Counted from the stretch's first letter, positions 20,201 to 29,422 are shown. The stretch: 64,000 nucleotides of DNA from an uncultured Bacteroidales bacterium (GCA_900318175.1 ONJQ01000006.1:36843-100842), one strand, 5' to 3'. Translations and numbers: made by a program. The notes: a model not told the origin generated them from the letters alone.

Positions 20201-23200
20201 ATATCCACAGGGCTTTGATACTGCTCGGTGAGTTGCAGCAGATGCTCGCGGGCTTTGGCAAAGCCAGTGATGATGAAGGCGAAACTCTGTTTGCCGGCAG
20301 CGACGTGTATTCTGCGGCGCATGCTCATGATGGGGTCAAGCGTTGTGCCGACGGTACCCGTCAGGGTGCGGTGACTCTCAATGATTTCGGCGTGGTGCAG
20401 ACTGCCTCCACGTCCCAAGAACTTGAGTCGTGAAGTCTCGTATTCAATAAGTGACGACCAGTCGCTCTTTTCCGAGGCATCGGCGTTCTCAATGGCCCAT
20501 AGTTTGTGGAGCATGAATTGCTGGCTCTCGTTTGAGGATGGACGGCTGAATATTAGGGCTTCATGCTCTTGGTCGTATTCGCTGTGAATCTTCATGCCGT
20601 TGAAGACACGGTGATTCTCGTCCTCGATGCTGGGTGCAAGTACCACCTCTCCGTATGTTGTAATCTCAAGGTCTATGTCGGCATCCGTGTTGTTGGTGAA
20701 GGTGAATCTCCTAATCTCCGCCGAGCGGTCTTTCAACACCGTGACTTCTGTCTTGGTCTCGATGCCATCGTCAATGCGGGTGTAGCTAATCTTGTCGCTG
20801 GCAAAACTGACGTGGTAGTTCTCCGGCATGGTGTCGAGCGGGGAGTAAGTGGCACTCCACAACTTGTCGTTTTTTAGGTTGCGGATATAGAGATAGGTGC
20901 CGTAATGGTCGGCACTGATTTTGCGGTAGCGGTTGAGCATGATGTCGCGGTAGCGCGAGAATCCGGAACCGCGGTCGTTCAGCAATACGGTATACTGCCC
21001 ATTGCTGATGACCCCGATTTCAGGCACGTTGGCAATGGTGTCGTAGTCGCGGGCATCGCTCTCTGTTTGCACCTTCGAGTACTGGTAGCGTTTGTACTGC
21101 GTCACCTTCAGATCTATGTATGGCTTCACTTGTGCCTTCTCCTTCAGCAGGGTCTCCATGCTGCGCATCGTCGGTTCATGCATGAAATAGTGTTGCAGAC
21201 AGTGGTCGGACAGATAGTTTGTCAGGCTGGCCAGAATCATACCTTGGTGGTGGGCGTAGTGAGCCTGCACCGCCACATGGTCCTCTTCGTCATAGCTTTC
21301 GAAAAGGCCGAAACTGCCCAGGGCGCCCTCCACGCGGTGAGGCGAGGAGTACATGCCCAGAGCCTTGAACCGTTGCAGGTTATCATACACAGCTCGGTCG
21401 TCTATTCCTATTGTCATCAGCGAGCTGTAAGGAGAGATGACTATGCGGTCGGGAGTGGTGTTCTGGAACTTGAGGTAGGGTACACCAAAGGCGTGATATT
21501 TATAGTTTTGTGCGTCATCCAGCTCGTTGTAGGCCGTCTCCGAAATACCCCAAGGCAGCTCTACTTTGCCCCGTTTCACCTGTTCGGCAAATGCCTTCTG
21601 TGCACGTATGGCAAAACTGTAGGTCTCGTCCATAAGGGTGTGCTTGTATGTGGGCAGGAAGATGAGAGGCATGAAGTATTCAAACAATGTGCCGTACCAC
21701 GAGGCGACGCCCTTGTAGCCCTTGTATTGCACAAGAGTCTTGTCAAGGCAGAACCAGTGCTTGTATGGGGCATCGCCCTCTGCAATGGTCATGAAGCTGG
21801 TCAGTCGTGCTTCGGAAGCAAAGTTGTTGTAGTGGTAGGGTAGCAGCGTGTATGTGCTGTGGTCATAGCCAATGCTGAACACATCCAGATCGTGGTTATA
21901 GAGTTTGGAGAAGTCCGTCTGTGTGATGAGGTGTTGTACCTTGTTCTTCAAGTTCTTGATGGTGTTGGCAGTGCGGGTCTCCATGTCGGGAGCAGTTTCA
22001 ATCTCGGTTAGGAATCCTTTCACCACATACAGGCAAGCCACAAAGTTGCCGCTGTCGCAAGTGGAGATGAAGTAGTTGGGCAAGGCTATCAGTTTCTTAA
22101 CATGATACCAGTTGAACAGGTGTCCATTCCACTTCTCCAACCGCGACACGGTGTCTATCACGTGTTCCAACCTGTCCACGGCCTCCTTGTCGGTGATAAA
22201 TCCCAGCTTGGCGGCGCTGACAATGGCCGTCAGGGAGTAGCCGATATTGGTCGGCGAAGTCTTGTAGTCTGTCTTCACCTCGCGGTTCAGCTGGTAGTTG
22301 TCCGGCATCAGCCAATTGTTCTCCTGGTTCATCAGGCTGTCGAAGAAGTTCCATGTATCCTTAGCCAGTTGGCGTATCTCGTCAGTCTCTTTCTCGGTGA
22401 GGGTTTGCTTGTTTTGGGGGAATTTCTTGCCCAGCCAGAACATCAGGAAGGGAGCTCCACACCATGCCACCACGCAGAAGAGGGTGGCAATAAGGTCAAT
22501 GGTTGAGTCGCCTACCAGAATGAAGAGAAGCACCATGACGGCAGACATCACATAGTTGAACCAGAATTTGTTAATATAGTCACCCAAAGTGCCCTTTGTG
22601 CTCTTGGCGGCCTCGTCGCTGGTCACCCAGTTCAGCAGGTTCTTGTGCGAGAACCACATGCGGTAGCAGGCGCGCACTGCCGCGTCGGTGTACATCCACG
22701 CCTCTTTGGGCAGCAGTGCAAACTGCACCAGCGAGCGGTATACAATGACGGTGAATCCCCGCATCAATGTGGCGTAATAATGGTAGCGTTTGCCGAACCT
22801 GGGCAGCTTGGTGACTTGTCCCAGAATGAAATAAACAATGGGGCTTGCCACGGTCACCAGAGCCAACAGCAGGAACCATGCCGAGTGTACCGGTACGCAT
22901 CCGCTGAATCCAATTAGCAATGTCACTATCAGCGCAAGGCTCAGCATCGAGCGGCGCAGGTTGTCGAATATCTTCCACCGTCCAATGGTGTTCACCTGGT
23001 TCTTCACCTCGTCCCCACGTTCATTGCGCACCTTGTTGCGCAGCCAGCCTATGATTTGCCAGTCGCCTCGGGTCCAGCGGTGGTGTCGCTTGGCGTCGTC
23101 GATATAGTTTGAGGGATTGTCGTCAAACAGTTCCAAGTCGTTAATCAAGCCGCAGCGTATATGGCAGCCTTCAATCAAGTCGTGGCTCAGAATCAAGTTC

Positions 23201-25008
23201 TCAGGGAAAGTGCCTTTGAGCACTTGCTGGAACACCTTTAGGTCATAGATGCCCTTTCCGCAGAACGAGCCCTCGTTGAAGATGTCTTGATACAGCTCAA
23301 ATGACGCGGTCGTGTACACATCCAAGCCGCCCAATCCTGCAAACAGCTGTGCATAGCGGCTTTTGTTCGTCACTTCCACATCCACGTTCACGCGGGGCTG
23401 CATAATGCCGTAACCGGCATCCACTCTCCGCCCGTCGGCACTCAGTCGGGCACGGTTCAGCGGGTGAGCCATGGCTCCGATGAGCTTCTGTGCCGAATAG
23501 AGCACCAACTCAGTGTCCGTGTCGAGGGTGATGATAAATTGGATAGGGGGCACAGGGCCTTCCAGCCACTCGCTGATAGTCTCGCAACGGAACCGCTTGG
23601 CCTTCTCGGCATCACTGGTCTGTCCCAGCACCAAGTCGTTAAAGTGCAGGATGGCTCCACGCTTGCGCTCGTGGCCCAGCCAGCAGTTCTCTCCATCGCT
23701 CCAGGCGCGGCGGCGATAGACGAAGTTGAAGATATGGGCACCGTATTTCTCGTTCAGTTCCTTTACCTTCTCCAATCCGGCTTCTACCACTTCGTTGTCC
23801 CACGGCATGTCCTCGGAAGGTCCTGCTGCGGCATCGCCTATCAGGGTGTAGTACAGGTTCTGAGGGCGGCTCTCCAACCGTTGGCCATCGCTGGCGCGGT
23901 TGATATTGGACAGGTAGTACACCTCCAACTGCTCCAGCAACTCGATGGTCTTGGCTCTGTTCTTCAGGATGGTGGGCATGATGACCATCGTGGCGTACTC
24001 CTCCGGTATCAGACCGTCCTTGAACTTTATCTTAAACGTGTTCTGCGGGCGGTGAATGCGGTACAGCAGTTGGTTGAAAAGGTCTATTATCACTTGGCTT
24101 GCAGGTATCCATATCAGCACAGTGAGCAACACCGTCAGCCACATAGACCCGCTGTAGTTAGCCCAGGCGGCAAACAGGAAACTGATGCCCAGTGTCAGAA
24201 ACACCACAATCCACACATACAGGTGGGCGCGTAAGTCCCACTTTTTGGGCGGGAACAACTGCCAACCCACATGCTCGCCACGTTCGTCGGCCTGCTCCAC
24301 CAGTTCCTTCACCAAGTCGTACTCCTTCATCTTCCGTTTGCGGGACAGGCGGACTATCTTGGCGCGGTAGTCATCCTTAGTACGGTCGTACATCTCGTCG
24401 TACATCCCCGCCTTCTCACCTTTCAACATCTTTTCGGAAAAACTCACGCTGTCTATCACTTCGGCCACGGGCAGTTTTGTCATCTTTTTCAGCGAGTTGA
24501 AGATGTTCATAATCAGCAGGTTCTCCTGTGCAGCTTCGTCCAGCCGCTCCATATCGGCCTGCGACTTGTCCGTCAGCGAGTAGTGGTAGGCATGCTTCGC
24601 CTCCATCTTCCGGCACAGGTCCGCCAGCTCCTTTATCAGCAGGGTTTTCACCATGGGCAGCATTGCGCACACTTCGGGGTAGGTGAGGTAGTCCTTCTGT
24701 TTTGATTGCAGCTGCGCCATGAAGCGGAACAGCAGCCCTTTGTCTATCTGGAAATGGCTTCGGCTCAAGCAGTCGTAGATGGCTTCCGACAGCTGCTGCA
24801 GCCTTTTCCCTTCCAATCGGCGGAAATCACGGCTTTTCAGATCCACTTTCAGCACTTTCTCCTGCTCACTGATCATGTAGAAATTGTCCAGCACCCACTC
24901 GTTGGTGCTGCCCACAAGCCGCTGCGACTTGGTTTCGTCCACCAGCAGCAGATAGTAGTGCGTTATCTCCTTTACGCTCTCTTTGAAAGTATTATACATA
25001 TTTTTCAT
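17299..25008 (-). CDS. Cyclic beta-1,2-glucan synthase-like protein (GT84 + glycoamylase + GH94)
   Basis: 2569 residues, close to the 2.8-kilo-residue NdvB/ChvB/Cgs proteins that polymerise, cyclise and trim beta-1,2-glucan from UDP-glucose at the inner membrane. Order: soluble N-terminal helical region; membrane helices near 265-310; GT84 domain with the DxD block TLDTDTELVL near 495 and RHHRWTRGDWQIIGWL (QxxRW-like) near 645; more helices near 690-750 and 815-860; glycoamylase domain (SWYGTLFEYFMPLI near 1100; YAHHQGMILASL near 1250); then tandem GH94 phosphorylase-like domains with the catalytic block GDWNDGMSHVGVEGKGESVW near 2265. Stands alone with its own promoter. Linkage specificity is inferred from the family. 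Confidence 0.87.
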   Translation of the reverse strand: MKNMYNTFKESVKEITHYYLLLVDETKSQRLVGSTNEWVLDNFYMISEQEKVLKVDLKSRDFRRLEGKRLQQLSEAIYDCLSRSHFQIDKGLLFRFMAQLQSKQKDYLTYPEVCAMLPMVKTLLIKELADLCRKMEAKHAYHYSLTDKSQADMERLDEAAQENLLIMNIFNSLKKMTKLPVAEVIDSVSFSEKMLKGEKAGMYDEMYDRTKDDYRAKIVRLSRKRKMKEYDLVKELVEQADERGEHVGWQLFPPKKWDLRAHLYVWIVVFLTLGISFLFAAWANYSGSMWLTVLLTVLIWIPASQVIIDLFNQLLYRIHRPQNTFKIKFKDGLIPEEYATMVIMPTILKNRAKTIELLEQLEVYYLSNINRASDGQRLESRPQNLYYTLIGDAAAGPSEDMPWDNEVVEAGLEKVKELNEKYGAHIFNFVYRRRAWSDGENCWLGHERKRGAILHFNDLVLGQTSDAEKAKRFRCETISEWLEGPVPPIQFIITLDTDTELVLYSAQKLIGAMAHPLNRARLSADGRRVDAGYGIMQPRVNVDVEVTNKSRYAQLFAGLGGLDVYTTASFELYQDIFNEGSFCGKGIYDLKVFQQVLKGTFPENLILSHDLIEGCHIRCGLINDLELFDDNPSNYIDDAKRHHRWTRGDWQIIGWLRNKVRNERGDEVKNQVNTIGRWKIFDNLRRSMLSLALIVTLLIGFSGCVPVHSAWFLLLALVTVASPIVYFILGQVTKLPRFGKRYHYYATLMRGFTVIVYRSLVQFALLPKEAWMYTDAAVRACYRMWFSHKNLLNWVTSDEAAKSTKGTLGDYINKFWFNYVMSAVMVLLFILVGDSTIDLIATLFCVVAWCGAPFLMFWLGKKFPQNKQTLTEKETDEIRQLAKDTWNFFDSLMNQENNWLMPDNYQLNREVKTDYKTSPTNIGYSLTAIVSAAKLGFITDKEAVDRLEHVIDTVSRLEKWNGHLFNWYHVKKLIALPNYFISTCDSGNFVACLYVVKGFLTEIETAPDMETRTANTIKNLKNKVQHLITQTDFSKLYNHDLDVFSIGYDHSTYTLLPYHYNNFASEARLTSFMTIAEGDAPYKHWFCLDKTLVQYKGYKGVASWYGTLFEYFMPLIFLPTYKHTLMDETYSFAIRAQKAFAEQVKRGKVELPWGISETAYNELDDAQNYKYHAFGVPYLKFQNTTPDRIVISPYSSLMTIGIDDRAVYDNLQRFKALGMYSSPHRVEGALGSFGLFESYDEEDHVAVQAHYAHHQGMILASLTNYLSDHCLQHYFMHEPTMRSMETLLKEKAQVKPYIDLKVTQYKRYQYSKVQTESDARDYDTIANVPEIGVISNGQYTVLLNDRGSGFSRYRDIMLNRYRKISADHYGTYLYIRNLKNDKLWSATYSPLDTMPENYHVSFASDKISYTRIDDGIETKTEVTVLKDRSAEIRRFTFTNNTDADIDLEITTYGEVVLAPSIEDENHRVFNGMKIHSEYDQEHEALIFSRPSSNESQQFMLHKLWAIENADASEKSDWSSLIEYETSRLKFLGRGGSLHHAEIIESHRTLTGTVGTTLDPIMSMRRRIHVAAGKQSFAFIITGFAKAREHLLQLTEQYQSPVDIEHAFKTSSVFNNMRNSMSLLKGAQMRLYNNISKYMAQTATLGNNRQAILAENTLSQSSLWRFGISGDLAILLLEIDRADRSGFAKELLRAFEYFKVHGLLLDLVIINDVKSSQNAGANESNKDRDGLTHFIRNMANTEHLWASHPEAGHVYVLNGDEISDAERTLLRTVARLGFNTREGLTIEQQLHNLEAVNLHYQDKIEYPVLQTGRQFRVWSSLEFYNQYGGFDNNGRDYVVTNTNTPMPWVNVIANPHFGCVVSSTMAGFTFAHNAQQFKLTGWSNDMVRDNASEMLLINRQQFVPATARHSQGYSAFDADYDQMEVKVRTFVALERMERYYQIRVSNKTAEPLDLQMDMVYKLVLGVCEEQTARYLYSVWDEASGSILTRNVYHPIYSDQVLQLNAITDGRTAGRLDYSLDYPNRKRLGIRLTVPAEGESEVAFIISVHSRGEAPTQGFTIEGINDEFRRVRNHWDEKLGTIQVETPDRALNHMLNHWYLYQVYAARLFARAGFYQVGGATGFRDQLQDVMSILYSDPEAARRQILDHAAHQFAEGDVLHWWHESMHLGTRTTFSDDYLWLVFVTYQYLRVTGDESILNQRVAFCQSDQLGPGEAERCINYALPDSPDNSNFEYASLYEHLRRAMNRAMHRIGIHGLPLMGCGDWNDGMSHVGVEGKGESVWVALFLADLLPKMEELTQRTPGADLSYCEELSRFHTQLVQSIQDNAWDGAWFLRAYYDNGDPMGSRNNTECQIDLITQAWSILTDVATPAQKETIMRETDNRLVNREHEIIQLLTPPFQHSQPSPGYIMNYPVGVRENGGQYTHGAMWYIMAQLKEGRYDMAYFLYSLINPIHRTQTLADVLKYKVEPFSIAADIYSNPQHPGRGGWTWYTGSASWAYKTGIENILGFRKQGNQLTLEPRVPTEWQEFTIRYRFGSALYIIRYQRTGTPYATPNVINLVDDGQTHEVVIH

Positions 25009-25034
25009 GCGCAGAATAGTGTTAGTTCATTCTA

Positions 25035-25042
25035 CAAAAATA
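25035..25042 (-). promoter_or_regulatory. -7 box for the glucan synthase gene
   Basis: The reverse strand reads TATTTTTG, 27 bases before the ATG at 25008. No convincing -33 TTTG at the usual distance. Confidence 0.45.
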
Positions 25043-25524
25043 CGAAATAAAATCAAAACGGCAATAATTATTTTAAGATTCTTTATGAATAATACACTTT
25101 CTTCGCCTCACCCTGAGCGCTTTTCCCCCACGCTGATGAACACAAAAGTATGATTATATGCCTTTTAATACACCCCTGTCAAGCGATTCAGTATGGCACC
25201 AGATAATTTGACAAGCTAATCAGTTTAACCTGCAAAAATCTGTCATGCGATTTCAGGAAAACACAGTTCTGTCTTCCCTCGCTCTTCCTTCGCTCCTTGT
25301 CCCTCAGTTGTTCCTCATTTGTTCCTCATTTGTTCCTCTTTCCTTAGATAAATGAACGATAACTGTATTTCGCCATAGGGAGAAGGAGCGAAGCGAGTCC
25401 GAATGAGCGAATTCTTGAATGTGTGAATGCTTGAATTTTTTAATGCGTTAAGGCGTGAATCAATTTTCACTGTCTCCCTTTTCACTTTTCAAAAATGTAT
25501 TTTCGCTTATTGAAAAAAAATGTG
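25043..25524. other. Non-coding spacer between divergent genes, with 11-base tandem repeat
   Basis: About 480 bases. It contains three 11-base units of TTGTTCCTCAT (25308-25340, the third with one change) and a word-repeat run at 25408-25460 (GAATGTGTGAATGCTTGAAT, TTAATGCGTTAAGGCGTGAA) followed by CCCTTTTCACTTTTC. No gene or RNA seen. Confidence 0.55.
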
Positions 25525-25532
25525 TATCTTTG
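25525..25532 (+). promoter_or_regulatory. -7 box for dnaX
   Basis: TATCTTTG, an exact TAnnTTTG match, 25 bases before the ATG at 25557. A weak TTTTCG lies about 20 bases upstream in the -33 position. Confidence 0.65.
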
Positions 25533-25556
25533 CATCGGATTATAGTATCTAAGAAA

Positions 25557-26657
25557 ATGGAAAACTTCATAGTATCAGCGCGAAAGTATCGTCCGGCCAC
25601 GTTTGACAGTGTTGTCGGGCAGCAGCATATCACCACTACCCTGAAGAATGCCATCCGCACGGGGCAGCTGGCACAGGCGTTCCTGTTTTGCGGACCCCGC
25701 GGGGTGGGCAAGACCACCTGCGCCCGCATCCTTGCCAAGACCATCAACTGCACCAACCTCACGGCGGAAACGGAGGCGTGCGGCGAGTGCGAGAGCTGCC
25801 GCAGCTTTGCCGACGGCGGGTCGATGAACATCTTTGAGCTCGACGCGGCCTCGCACAACAGCGTCGAGGATATCCGCGAGCTGGTGCGCCAGGTGGGCAT
25901 CCCGCCGCAGACGGGTCGCTACAAGGTCTACATCATTGATGAGGTTCACATGCTGTCGCAAGCGGCATTCAACGCTTTTCTGAAGACTCTTGAGGAGCCG
26001 CCGGCCTATGCCAAGTTTATCCTTGCCACCACTGAGAAGCACAAAATCCTGCCCACCATCCTGTCCCGTTGCCAGGTGTTCGACTTCAAGCGCATACAGA
26101 CCGAGGACATTGTGGCTCACTTGAGGGGCATTGCCGAGAAGGAGGGCGTGAGCTATGAGGAGGAGTCGCTCCACATCATTGCCCGCAAGGCAGAGGGCGG
26201 TCTGCGCGACGCGCTCTCGACGTTCGACCAGTTGGTGAGTTTCACCCGCGGCAACCTGACGCGGCAGCTATGCAACGAGAATCTGAACCTGCTGGATGCC
26301 GACTACTATTTCCGTTTGGTGGACTATTTCCGCGCGGGCGACCTGAGCAACACCCTGCTACTTTACCAGGAGGTGATAGAAAAGGGCTACGAGGGACAGC
26401 ACTTCATAACGGGGCTGAGCGAGCACCTGCGCAACCTGATGGTGAGCATTGACCCCGCAACTCACAAGCTTATGGAGGTGAGCGACGCCCTGCGCGCCCG
26501 CTACGGCCAGCAGTCCGCAGCTTGCGGGCTGGCGTTGCTGTTGCGCTGGCTGGACATATCAAGCGACTATGAATACCGCTACAAGGAGGCCGGAAACAAG
26601 CGCCTGTTTATTGAGGTGGCATTGATGAAACTGGCCACAGCGGTGACCAACCCATAG
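25557..26657 (+). CDS. dnaX: DNA polymerase III gamma-like subunit, ending at an in-frame amber codon
   Basis: Clamp-loader ATPase of the replicative polymerase. This part has 366 residues: MENFIVSARKYRPATFDSVV, Walker A GPRGVGKTTCARIL near 45, a four-Cys zinc site (Cys near 64, 73, 76 and 79), Walker B IIDEVHML near 127, the SRC sensor (LSRCQVFDF) near 170, then the lid and collar domains. ATG at 25557 is chosen because it follows the promoter and starts the conserved region. The frame stops at TAG 26655-26657 but is open again in the same frame to 27317, where the tau C-terminus lies. The stop falls right at the end of the collar domain, so the product matches a gamma subunit. Confidence 0.93.
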   Translation: MENFIVSARKYRPATFDSVVGQQHITTTLKNAIRTGQLAQAFLFCGPRGVGKTTCARILAKTINCTNLTAETEACGECESCRSFADGGSMNIFELDAASHNSVEDIRELVRQVGIPPQTGRYKVYIIDEVHMLSQAAFNAFLKTLEEPPAYAKFILATTEKHKILPTILSRCQVFDFKRIQTEDIVAHLRGIAEKEGVSYEEESLHIIARKAEGGLRDALSTFDQLVSFTRGNLTRQLCNENLNLLDADYYFRLVDYFRAGDLSNTLLLYQEVIEKGYEGQHFITGLSEHLRNLMVSIDPATHKLMEVSDALRARYGQQSAACGLALLLRWLDISSDYEYRYKEAGNKRLFIEVALMKLATAVTNP

Positions 26658-27317
26658 ATAGCAAGATCGCCTCAGGCGGAGCACGGGCAGCAGAGAACTG
26701 CAGATGTGAAAGGACCGGCCCCAACGGTTGATGCCGGGCGTGGGGAGCAGCCACAGGCTGCTGCCGCCGACGCCTACGGCAGCACTGTGTCGGCACCAGT
26801 TGCCCAGAAGGCAGAGGCAAAGCCCCCCGAGCCCGAACAGTCGGCGACCATAGGGAGGGTGCGCCGCGTGGGAGGCATCAGCATCAAACCCAACGAGCCC
26901 GTGGCACCGGCCACAGTGGCTGCAATGGTGGGCGCGGAAAAGCAGAAAGACCTGCCACCGCTGACCACGGAAATGCTGGAGCCCTACTGGGAAAAGGCTT
27001 TGCAGCAGCTGCGCACTGCGAGGTCCAGGCTGGCCGACACGCTGGCGGGCCGCGAAGTGCGCATCGACGGCGAAGACCACTTCCTGATAGTGGTCAACAA
27101 CTCGTACACCGAGTCGGAGATAAAGCCTCACCTGGTGGGGCTGCTGAGCATGCTGCGAAGGGAGATGAACCGGCCGCAGCTCAACTGCAGCATCGAGGTG
27201 GAGTGGGAGGAGAAGGAGGCCGTCATCTATACGCCCCGCGACAAGTATGACGCCCTTTCGGCCAAAAACCCGGCACTGGGCATGTTCAAAGTGCTATTCC
27301 CTGAGGTGGACTATTGA
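26658..27317 (+). pseudogene. dnaX: tau-specific C-terminal part of dnaX, downstream of the amber codon
   Basis: Same reading frame as dnaX with no further stop (219 codons). It starts with a Gln/Pro/Ala-rich linker (IARSPQAEHGQQRTADVKGP), then a folded domain with LTTEMLEPYWEKALQQLRTA, EDHFLIVVNNSYTESEIKPHL and DKYDALSAKNPALGMFK, which matches the tau C-terminus of Bacteroidetes DnaX. This part normally contacts the polymerase and helicase. It could be made by amber readthrough, by initiation at GTG 26706, or not at all. Conservation of frame and sense argues the break is recent or bypassed; a base error is also possible. Confidence 0.8.
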
Positions 27318-27375
27318 TATATGTGAAATATGAAAATGAGATGTGAAAACTGAAAAATGACAAATTGAGAAGACC

Positions 27376-28644
27376 ATGACCTTTATATTCCTTGGAGTTT
27401 TGATATTCTGCGCCCACTTGTTCAACGCCTGGTTCAGCAGGCGGCGCATCCCCGATGTGCTGTTGTTGATGCTGATAGGCATACTGGTGGGGCCGGTGGC
27501 AGGATGGATAACCCCGGCACATCTGGACGATGTGGGGCCCGTGCTGGCATCCTTGACGCTGCTGTTCATCCTGTTCGACAGTGGCATAGACATGCGGATA
27601 GACATGATTCGCCGCTATTGGAGCGGTGTGGTGCAGGTGACGTTCCTCTCTTTCCTGGTGTCAATGACCACGGTGACGCTGATGGCCTACTTCCTGGTGG
27701 GGCTGGAGTTGCAGGCCAGCATGATGCTGGGCTCAATGGTGGCGGGAACGGCAGCGGCCATCGTCATACCGCTGGTCAAGCAGATGCGCGTCAGCGACAA
27801 GACGCGTGTCACGCTGACGCTGGAATCGGCCATCTCCGGGGTGCTGTGTATTGTGATCTCTTTGGCATTCATCGAAGGCTACAAACTGGGCAATATAAGC
27901 ATCGGCCCCATGCTGGGACGTGTGCTGGCTTCGATATTGATGGCTCTCATCATTGGCGTGGTGGGGGGCATAGTGTGGTCGTCGCTGATGGAGCGCGTGC
28001 GCAAGTTGCAGAATTCCATGTTCCTGACACCGGCTTTCGTCTTTGTTATCTATGGCGTGGCTGAGTTGCTGGGCTACAGCGGTGCCATCGCGACGCTCTC
28101 CTTTGGCTTGGTGCTGGGCAATCCGGAGTATTTCGAGATGTCGTTTCTGAAAAAGCTGCATCTGCACGACATGACCCCTCTGGAGGAGAGCGAGAAGAGT
28201 TTCTTCAAGGAGTTTGTCTTCATCCTGAAGACCTACTTCTTTGTCTATATTGGCATCTGCATCCCGTTCACCAACGTGATGGCACTGGCCTACGGACTGA
28301 TTATAGCGGCGGCGCTGTTTGTGGTGCGTTTCGGGTTGGTGGCATTGGTGGGACGGAAAAACACGCCGGACGACAGGCTGACGGTGTCGATGATGATACC
28401 CAAAGGATTGGTGTCGGCGGTTCTGGCCTCGATGCCCGAGCAGGTGAACACCGCTGCTGGATACACTGTGGTGCCCGGTGCGGAGACGATAAAACATATA
28501 ACCTATTCCGTCATCTTCTGTTCCATCATCATCTGCTCGGTGTTAGTGCTGTTGAGCAGTAGGCGGTTGGTGCGTTCGGCTGCCGAGGTGGCACAGACCG
28601 AGGCGGAGACAAACCTGTTGCAGAATGAGAATAACCTTCAGTAA
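27376..28644 (+). CDS. Cation:proton antiporter (CPA family)
   Basis: Inner-membrane exchanger of 422 residues with about 11-12 hydrophobic segments: TFIFLGVLIFCAHLFNAWF, then IPDVLLLMLIGILVGPVAG, the typical first core helix of NhaP/Kef-type exchangers, and LTLLFILFDSGIDMRID, the usual LLFxxG block with an acidic residue. It lacks the long C-terminal TrkA-N domain of KefB/C. Whether it moves Na+ or K+ cannot be told. Its end overlaps dapF by 20 bases, so the two are translationally coupled. Confidence 0.85.
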   Translation: MTFIFLGVLIFCAHLFNAWFSRRRIPDVLLLMLIGILVGPVAGWITPAHLDDVGPVLASLTLLFILFDSGIDMRIDMIRRYWSGVVQVTFLSFLVSMTTVTLMAYFLVGLELQASMMLGSMVAGTAAAIVIPLVKQMRVSDKTRVTLTLESAISGVLCIVISLAFIEGYKLGNISIGPMLGRVLASILMALIIGVVGGIVWSSLMERVRKLQNSMFLTPAFVFVIYGVAELLGYSGAIATLSFGLVLGNPEYFEMSFLKKLHLHDMTPLEESEKSFFKEFVFILKTYFFVYIGICIPFTNVMALAYGLIIAAALFVVRFGLVALVGRKNTPDDRLTVSMMIPKGLVSAVLASMPEQVNTAAGYTVVPGAETIKHITYSVIFCSIIICSVLVLLSSRRLVRSAAEVAQTEAETNLLQNENNLQ

Positions 28645-29422
28645 GTACGACGGCGCCGGGAATGATTTTGTGGTGATAGACAACCGAAACGGCGTTGTGA
28701 CCCTCAGTGCGGAACAGATTGCCCACCTGTGCCACAGACGGCGCGGCGTGGGGGCCGACGGGCTGCTGCTGCTGTGCAAGGCGGAGGGCGACTACGACTT
28801 TGCCATGCGCTACTACAACTCCGACGGCTATCCCGCCGACATGTGCGGCAACGGTGGCCGCTGTATTGCCGCCTTTGCCCACCGCTTGGGATTGGGAACC
28901 ATGGTTGAGGGACGCCCAAGGTTGCGTTTTGTGGCCGACGACGGCCCTCACCTGGCCGAAGTGGTGATGTGGGACAAGGAGTCGCGCTTAGGCATCGTGA
29001 GCCTCGGCATGAGGGAGGTCGAAGCGGCCGGGGTGGTGCGCTGCATGGAGGGCTGGCTGCTGAATACGGGTGTGCCACACTATGTGCAACGTGTTGAGGA
29101 CCTCGAACACTACGACGTGGTAGGGGAGGGGAGACGGCTGCGCCATATGCCCGAATTAGGATCCGGGGGAGCCAACGTGAACTTTGTGGAAGACCTGCCC
29201 GACGGACGACTGATGGTGCGCACATACGAGCGCGGCGTGGAGGACGAGACATGGGCTTGCGGCACGGGAGTGACGGCATGCGCCATAGTGACGGGCAACA
29301 GGTTGCTGCGCACCCGCGGCGGCGACTTCAAAGTAGACTTCACACCCACGGGAAAGGCTTTCACCGATGTGCGGCTGATAGGCCCTGTGTCACTCAATTT
29401 CGAAGGCGAAATGGAAGTCTGA
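28625..29422 (+). CDS. dapF: Diaminopimelate epimerase
   Basis: Converts LL- to meso-diaminopimelate for lysine and peptidoglycan synthesis. 265 residues. Start MRITFSKYDGAGNDFVVIDN is diagnostic. Both catalytic Cys are present: MCGNGGRC near residue 73 and WACGTGVTAC near 210. It starts inside the end of the antiporter gene. Confidence 0.97.
   Translation: MRITFSKYDGAGNDFVVIDNRNGVVTLSAEQIAHLCHRRRGVGADGLLLLCKAEGDYDFAMRYYNSDGYPADMCGNGGRCIAAFAHRLGLGTMVEGRPRLRFVADDGPHLAEVVMWDKESRLGIVSLGMREVEAAGVVRCMEGWLLNTGVPHYVQRVEDLEHYDVVGEGRRLRHMPELGSGGANVNFVEDLPDGRLMVRTYERGVEDETWACGTGVTACAIVTGNRLLRTRGGDFKVDFTPTGKAFTDVRLIGPVSLNFEGEMEV

Noticed and set aside
26655-26657. Reassignment of TAG to a sense codon in this organism
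   Set aside because: The porin gene ends in TAG at a natural beta-barrel terminus (WKFFD), and other genes show no internal TAG, so the standard code is kept.
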